64,000 nt of DNA, taken from contig NZ_FTPS01000001.1 of the NCBI RefSeq assembly GCF_900156525.1, positions 248,001-312,000 on the forward strand, read 5' to 3'. Positions 59,453-64,000 of this stretch are shown here, in pieces. The notes under the pieces were generated by a model that saw nothing but the letters and a program-made list of their open reading frames with translations, was not told the origin of the DNA and made no database searches. Both the position numbers and the translations under genes were made by a program. The DNA is from Pontibaca methylaminivorans. Lineage in GTDB: Bacteria > Pseudomonadota > Alphaproteobacteria > Rhodobacterales > Rhodobacteraceae. Every line of letters begins with the position of its first letter. The first letter of the stretch is position 1.

Positions 59453-60322
59453 ATGCTCGGGATGATCGGCGTCGTCTTGGTGTTCGTGATGGTGTTCGGC
59501 GGCTATCTGGCCGCCGGGGGAAAGCTGGCGGTCGTGCTGGCGTCCCTGCCCTATGAACTGGCCATCATCGGCGGCGCGGCGGTCGGCGCTTTCCTGATCG
59601 GCAACGATCTCGGCGGTATCAAGCGGACGCTGAAGGACATCGGCAAGGTGTTCCGCGGGCCCAGATGGAAGCCCGACGATTACCGCGACCTTCTCTGCCT
59701 GCTGTTTGCCCTGATCCGGATCGCGCGGCAGAATCCTGTCGCGCTCGAGCCGCATATCGAGGATCCCGGCACCTCCCCGATCTTCGGCGCCTATCCCAGG
59801 ATCCTGCAGGACCGCGAGGCGGTCGAACTCATCTGCGACACCCTGCGCTCGGCCTCTATGAACTACGACGATCCCAACCAGGTCGAGGAAATCCTGGAAA
59901 AGCGCACCGCCGCCAATCTGCACCATGCCCTGCATTCGAGCCGCGCACTCCAGACCACGGCCGATGCGCTGCCGGCGCTCGGCATCGTCGCGGCGGTGCT
60001 CGGGGTCATCAAGACGATGGGCGCGATCGACCAGCCGCCCGAGATCCTCGGCAAGCTCATCGCCGGCGCGCTGGTCGGAACCTTTCTCGGGGTGTTCCTG
60101 GCCTATGGTCTGGTCGGGCCCTTCGCCGCGCGGGTGCAGGGCACGGTGGAGGAAGACCGGCATTTCTACCAGCTTATCCGCGAGGTTCTGGTCGCGAACC
60201 TGCACAGCCACGCGGTTTCGCTCTGCATCGAGGTCGGGCGCCAGAACACGCCGGCCCATGTCCGCCCCCGCTTCGACGAACTCGAGGATGCGCTGCGGGC
60301 GGTCAAGCAGGAAGCCGCCTGA
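59453..60322 (+). CDS. motA: Flagellar stator protein MotA
   Basis: 289 residues, four membrane helices. Membrane segments at about 2-20 and 32-48, then the cytoplasmic loop with charged residues that act on FliG, and the last two helices at about 170-190 (LPALGIVAAVLGVIKTMGAID) and 205-228. The start is the ATG nine bases after GGAG. motB is not adjacent, unusual; here it is replaced by a gene for a 771-residue exported protein. Confidence 0.95.
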   Translation: MLGMIGVVLVFVMVFGGYLAAGGKLAVVLASLPYELAIIGGAAVGAFLIGNDLGGIKRTLKDIGKVFRGPRWKPDDYRDLLCLLFALIRIARQNPVALEPHIEDPGTSPIFGAYPRILQDREAVELICDTLRSASMNYDDPNQVEEILEKRTAANLHHALHSSRALQTTADALPALGIVAAVLGVIKTMGAIDQPPEILGKLIAGALVGTFLGVFLAYGLVGPFAARVQGTVEEDRHFYQLIREVLVANLHSHAVSLCIEVGRQNTPAHVRPRFDELEDALRAVKQEAA

Positions 60323-62637
60323 TGCGCCGGCTGCTCCTGACTCTGGCGCTGGTCCTGCTCTGCGGCCCGGCGGCGGCGCTCACCCTCACCGTCCGTTCGG
60401 GCGAGCACGACGGATTCTCGCGGCTGGTGATCCCGCTGCCGCCCGGGGTGGACTGGACCCTGTCGCAACAGGGGCGCGGCGCGGAAATCCGGCTCACCGG
60501 CGATGATATCCTGCTCGGGCTCGGCCAGATATTCGAACGCATCCCGCGCCACCGTATCGGGGCCCTGTCGCAGGCCGGCCCGGGGGCCCCGCTCAGGATC
60601 GCGCTTGGCTGCAACTGCCGGGTCGAGGCGGTTATGCTCGAGGATCGCCGTCTGGTTATCGACGTGAAGGATGGCACCAGCCCCCTGCCCGATCCGCCCG
60701 CCCGCGCCGTGCGCGCCCATCCCGGCGGCACGCCGGCGCTGCGCTTCGGGGTTGCCACGGCGCAGACGCAGGACGTTCCCGGTTTTCCTTCGCTCTTTCG
60801 CGCGAACACTCCGCGGCCCGCGCCGTCCATGCAACCGCCCCTGCCCGAGGCCGGCACCTACCCCTGGGCCGGCGCCGGGGGGCAACTGCCGGTGCTGCTC
60901 GACCGGGGGGGAAACCGGTTCTCCTCCGAGCCCGCGCGCCGGCTGCGCGAGAACATCGACGTCGCCGTCCATCGCGGTCTGCTTGAGGAATCGGGCACGC
61001 ATTCGCGCCACGAGGACCATCACGCACCGCCCGCGCAACATGCCGGCGCCCGGGCGGACGTGGCACCGGATGCCGCCCCGGGCCTCGCCCGCCCCGGGCT
61101 CAATGTCGAGAACACCATCGACCTCCAGCTTGCGGAAATCCGCAAGACGCTCCGGCAGCAGGACAGCGGGACGCTCTGCATCGCCGATGACAGGCTCGCG
61201 GTGCAGACCTGGGGCCGCGACGATATTGACTTCGGGGCCCAGATCGGCGCCTGGCAGCGGCGGCTTTTCGGCGAATTCGACCTGGTGGATCCGCAGGCCC
61301 AGCTTGGGCTTGCGCGCGGATATATCCATTTCGGCTACGGGGCCGAGGCCGCTTCCGTTCTGCGCCTGTCGCCGGACCTGCCCGGAAATTCGGAGCTCCT
61401 GCCCGCCATGGCGCAGATCGTCGACGGCCGCCCCCTTGCGGCGGCGAACCCCTTCGCCGGGCAGCATGTCTGCGGCGGGAATGCCGCTCTCTGGGCGCTG
61501 CTCGCGGCCGGGCGGCGCGAACCGGAAACCAATGACGATGCGGTGCTGCGCACCCTCGGCACCCTGCCCCGGCACCTGCGGCACCTGTTCGGTCCGCGCA
61601 TCGCGCGGCTCTATGCCGATGCGGGGGCTGCGGAACAGGCCGAACTCAGCCTGCGCCTGACCGGGCCGGATGATGGCCGTCCGGTTCCCGGGGCCGCACT
61701 TGCGCGCGCCGAACTGCACCGGCAACAGGGCAAGGCGCCGGGGCGCGAACTGGCAGAGCTTGCCCGTTCCGGCCGGGACCAGGCGCCCGAGGCGCTGATC
61801 GGCGTGATCGGCGACGCATGGGCAAAGGGAACCGCCCCGCCGCCGCAGACGGCCGAACTCGCCGCCGGCTATGCGCTGCAGCATCGCGGCTCCGGCCTCG
61901 GTCCCGCGCTGCAAGTGGCCCATATCCGCGCGCTCGCGCTCGAGGGTGCCTTTGCCGCCGCCTTCGCGGAGCTTGCCCGTTACCTCCCCCCGGCCAGCGG
62001 CGGCGAGACGGCACCCGCGATCCGTGCCGGTCTGCTCGACCGTCTTGCCGAGCGTGCGGGCGATGTGGAGTTTATCGAACTCCTGCTCGCGAACACCGGC
62101 CCCGAATCCGGCCCGCTCCCCCTGCCGACGGTCGAAACCCTCGCGCGGCGCCTGCTCGACCTCGGGTTCACGGCCGAGGCTCAGGATCTGCTGCGCGGGA
62201 ACGTGACCGGCACCCCGCCCGACGGCATTGCGCTGATCGAGGCCGAGATCGCGCTTGCGCTTATCCGCCCGCACCGTGCGCTCGCGATTCTGGACAGGCG
62301 CGGGGGCGCGCAGGCCGAGGCGTTGCGGGCGCAGGCACTGCGGCTGATCGGCGATCATGCCGGGGCGGCGGCGCATTTTGCCGGGGCCGGCCAACCGGCC
62401 GAAGCCGCGCGCAGCCGCTGGCTCGCGGGCGGCGGAGCGGGAGCGGACCCCGCGCAGGACGACGAAAGCGCCGGCGCCTATGCCGCGGTGGCGCGGATTG
62501 CGCATGACCTTGGAACGGCGCCGGACATTCAACGCCCGGCGACGCCGATTGCGGGTGCGGAGATGCTCCTTGAACAGTCGAAGAATGCGCGCGAGGGGAT
62601 TGCCGAGCTTTTCGAGGCCCTTTCGGTGCAGGATTGA
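60322..62637 (+). CDS. Large exported protein of the flagellar locus, unknown
   Basis: 771 residues. A signal peptide (MRRLLLTLALVLLCGPAAA) starts at the ATG sharing one base with the motA stop (TGATG). The next 100 residues (LTVRSGEHDGFSRLVIPLPPGV, then ITGDD-like strands) look like an AMIN-type peptidoglycan-linked beta domain. Residues 250-770 are Ala/Leu/Arg-rich helical repeats suggestive of TPR. I do not recognise the full protein. Located right after motA, it is likely periplasmic and part of the motor or its anchoring. Confidence 0.8.
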   Translation: MRRLLLTLALVLLCGPAAALTLTVRSGEHDGFSRLVIPLPPGVDWTLSQQGRGAEIRLTGDDILLGLGQIFERIPRHRIGALSQAGPGAPLRIALGCNCRVEAVMLEDRRLVIDVKDGTSPLPDPPARAVRAHPGGTPALRFGVATAQTQDVPGFPSLFRANTPRPAPSMQPPLPEAGTYPWAGAGGQLPVLLDRGGNRFSSEPARRLRENIDVAVHRGLLEESGTHSRHEDHHAPPAQHAGARADVAPDAAPGLARPGLNVENTIDLQLAEIRKTLRQQDSGTLCIADDRLAVQTWGRDDIDFGAQIGAWQRRLFGEFDLVDPQAQLGLARGYIHFGYGAEAASVLRLSPDLPGNSELLPAMAQIVDGRPLAAANPFAGQHVCGGNAALWALLAAGRREPETNDDAVLRTLGTLPRHLRHLFGPRIARLYADAGAAEQAELSLRLTGPDDGRPVPGAALARAELHRQQGKAPGRELAELARSGRDQAPEALIGVIGDAWAKGTAPPPQTAELAAGYALQHRGSGLGPALQVAHIRALALEGAFAAAFAELARYLPPASGGETAPAIRAGLLDRLAERAGDVEFIELLLANTGPESGPLPLPTVETLARRLLDLGFTAEAQDLLRGNVTGTPPDGIALIEAEIALALIRPHRALAILDRRGGAQAEALRAQALRLIGDHAGAAAHFAGAGQPAEAARSRWLAGGGAGADPAQDDESAGAYAAVARIAHDLGTAPDIQRPATPIAGAEMLLEQSKNAREGIAELFEALSVQD

Positions 62638-62645
62638 CCGTGGAC

Positions 62646-62673
62646 CCGGCCGGTCCCGACCAGTCCCGGCCGG
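62646..62673. terminator. Possible hairpin after the flagellar unit
   Basis: Two CCGGCCGG arms, each self-complementary, are 12 bases apart, nine bases after the orf771 stop. No T-tract follows, so the call is weak. Confidence 0.3.
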
Positions 62674-62760
62674 CTGCGGCAAGACCCGGGAGGATCGGAA
62701 ACCGCCGCGCCTTGCCCGGGCGGCGCCGCTTCCCGCGCCCGGTCCCGCGCGCGCCGCGGC

Positions 62761-63786
62761 TCAGCCCCGGTCGCGCGACAAAAGGACGATGAAGAACAAT
62801 CCGCCGATCAGCCCCGTCACCACCCCGACCGGCATGTCGTTCGGTGCCGTGATCCGGCGCGCGGCAATATCCGCCAGCACCAGGAAAATTGCCCCGAGCA
62901 GGGCGCTGACCGGCAGCACGCGACGGTTGTCGCCGCCGACGAGAAGCCGCGTGATATGGGGCATCATCAGCCCGACAAAGCCGATCATGCCGGAAAACGC
63001 CACCAGCACCCCGGTCAGGAAGGCGCTGACGGTCAGGGTCAGGATGCGCAGGCCGCGGGGGTTGACGCCAAGCGTCGCGGCGGTTTCCTCGCCCATGGCG
63101 AGCGCGTTCAGCTGCTCGGCCAGATAGCGGAACACGACACCTGAAAACAGCAGCGCCACCGCCGGAAAGACCAGGTTGTTCCACTGTGCGAAACCGAACC
63201 CCCCGAGCGACCAGAACACGACCGAACTGATCGCGTGGGGATCGGCCAGCATGATCATGACATTGCTGCCCGCGGCAATGACGAAGGACACCGCAAGCCC
63301 CGCGAGGATCAGCCGCGTCGGCCCTCCGGCACGCGAAATCCCCCCGACCATGACCACGGCCGCTGTCGCGCCGAGCGCCCCCATGAAGGCAAAAAGCGGC
63401 AGGGTATAGACCCCGAGCAGGCTGCCCAGAAACAGGATCGCGAGATTGGCCCCGAACCCGGCCCCGGCCGACACGCCGAGCAGATGCGGATCGGCCAGAG
63501 GGTTGCGCGTCACCGCCTGCATCACCGTCCCCGCCAGCCCGAGCCCGGCCCCCACCATCGCCGCCAGCAGGGCGCGTGGCAGACGCAGTTCCCAGACGAT
63601 GTTTTCGCGCCCCATGTCCCAGTGCGGCGCGATCGAGGCGAGCGAAGCCTTGTTGAGGATGATCGACCAGACCGTCAGGAACGGAATCCGCGCCGATCCG
63701 ATGCTGACCGAAAGCGTGATCGAAAACAGGCACAGCACGGCAAGGACGGCGCAGACCGCCGGATAATGCGGGCGCAGGAACCCCAT
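62761..63786 (-). CDS. Iron-siderophore type ABC permease (FecCD family)
   Basis: 341 residues, about nine to ten hydrophobic helices. RLPRALLAAMVGAGLGLAGTVMQAVTRNPLADPHLLGVSAGAGFGA is the family hallmark, and GMIGFVGLMMPHITRLLVGGDNRRVLP is the other (the second includes the EAA-like loop that contacts the ATPase). Substrate may be an iron chelate, heme or cobalamin. Its ATG overlaps the binding-protein stop by one base (TGATG). Confidence 0.93.
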   Translation of the reverse strand: MGFLRPHYPAVCAVLAVLCLFSITLSVSIGSARIPFLTVWSIILNKASLASIAPHWDMGRENIVWELRLPRALLAAMVGAGLGLAGTVMQAVTRNPLADPHLLGVSAGAGFGANLAILFLGSLLGVYTLPLFAFMGALGATAAVVMVGGISRAGGPTRLILAGLAVSFVIAAGSNVMIMLADPHAISSVVFWSLGGFGFAQWNNLVFPAVALLFSGVVFRYLAEQLNALAMGEETAATLGVNPRGLRILTLTVSAFLTGVLVAFSGMIGFVGLMMPHITRLLVGGDNRRVLPVSALLGAIFLVLADIAARRITAPNDMPVGVVTGLIGGLFFIVLLSRDRG

Positions 63787-64000
63787 CAGCCGGGCCCGCC
63801 GTGCAGGAACGCCGCAAGCTTTTCCACCGCGTCGACATTGCGCGGTCCCGGCGTCAGTTCGTCATAGCTCAGCACCAGAAGGCGGTCGTTGCGCACCGCG
63901 CCGACATGGGAAAGCGCCGGGTGGGACCTGAAAAAGGCGATCTTGTCGCGGGCCGAAATCTCTCCGTAATCGACGATCACGACCGCTTCGGGGTCCAGGT
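63786..64000 (-). CDS. ABC transporter substrate-binding protein, C-terminal fragment
   Basis: The last about 71 residues of a protein whose start lies beyond the window. The segment VIVDYGEISARDKIAFFRSHPALSHVGAVRNDRLLVLSYDELTPGPRNVDAVEKLAAFL fits the end of a class III (BtuF/FecB/FhuD-type) iron or cobalamin binding protein. Coupled to the FecCD permease. Confidence 0.85.
   Translation of the reverse strand, partial: LDPEAVVIVDYGEISARDKIAFFRSHPALSHVGAVRNDRLLVLSYDELTPGPRNVDAVEKLAAFLHGGPG

Noticed and set aside
59665-60321. Upstream extension of the 771-residue flagellar protein into motA
   Set aside because: The signal peptide starts at 60322 and the region before it is the motA gene in another frame.

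Overview
The window is high-GC DNA from an alphaproteobacterium, very probably a member of the Rhodobacterales (Rhodobacteraceae/Paracoccaceae). The reasons are the hemE/hemC/hemF grouping, a hemP-bfd-bfr iron operon, fabF-mltG next to gene transfer agent (GTA) head genes, an alphaproteobacterial flagellar block with a CtrA-like box, and acs next to adk. Most of it is ordinary housekeeping chromosome with tightly packed genes, many joined by 4-base ATGA overlaps. No CRISPR array, rRNA or complete insertion sequence was seen.

Layout. 0-3.1 kb: heme synthesis (hemE, then divergent hemC and hemF). 3.2-8 kb: a CbpA/CbpM-like co-chaperone pair, rmuC and mutL. 8.1-17.3 kb: a fused 5-oxoprolinase/hydantoinase, a persulfide-dioxygenase-like hydrolase with a rhodanese, a class III (taurine-pyruvate type) aminotransferase, an HNH nuclease, a VOC protein, an esterase and an AlkA-type glycosylase. 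17.3-23.8 kb: an MFS carrier, cysS-cimA-squalene/phytoene synthase-like operon, a small outer-membrane protein and an EF-hand protein. 24.1-27.3 kb: zinc uptake (zur-znuC-znuB against znuA, with a candidate Zur box between). 27.4-34.9 kb: trigger factor, acs-adk, a lytic transglycosylase lipoprotein, a glutaredoxin-MauE-like membrane fusion, and the iron operon hemP-orf-bfd-bfr.

35.2-42.5 kb is the accessory region. A tRNA-Thr(TGT) is followed directly by a tyrosine integrase, an excisionase-like HTH protein, several unknown small genes, an XRE regulator with a dyad in its divergent promoter, and an AT-richer membrane protein. This island runs into a portal gene that looks chimeric. Its first ~355 residues resemble a GTA/HK97-type portal. 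Its last ~200 resemble the C-terminal half of a different phage portal, so a conserved portal segment occurs twice. Behind it lie an intact terminase large subunit and a small GTA g1-like protein, and then mltG. No capsid, protease, adaptor or tail genes are present. My reading is that a prophage at the tRNA-Thr recombined with the resident GTA cluster and deleted most of both.

42.6-50 kb: cell-envelope and fatty-acid genes (mltG, fabF, a HisA paralogue lacking the catalytic Asp8, acpP, fabG, fabD) and the ribosomal operon rpsF-rpsR-rplI. 50-54.3 kb: recG and ligA. 54.4-62.6 kb: flagellar genes in two divergent units (fliF-fliH-fliN-fliP leftward; fliL-orf-motE-motA-orf771 rightward) around a near-consensus CtrA box. 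The window ends in an iron-siderophore type ABC permease and the cut-off C-terminus of its binding protein.
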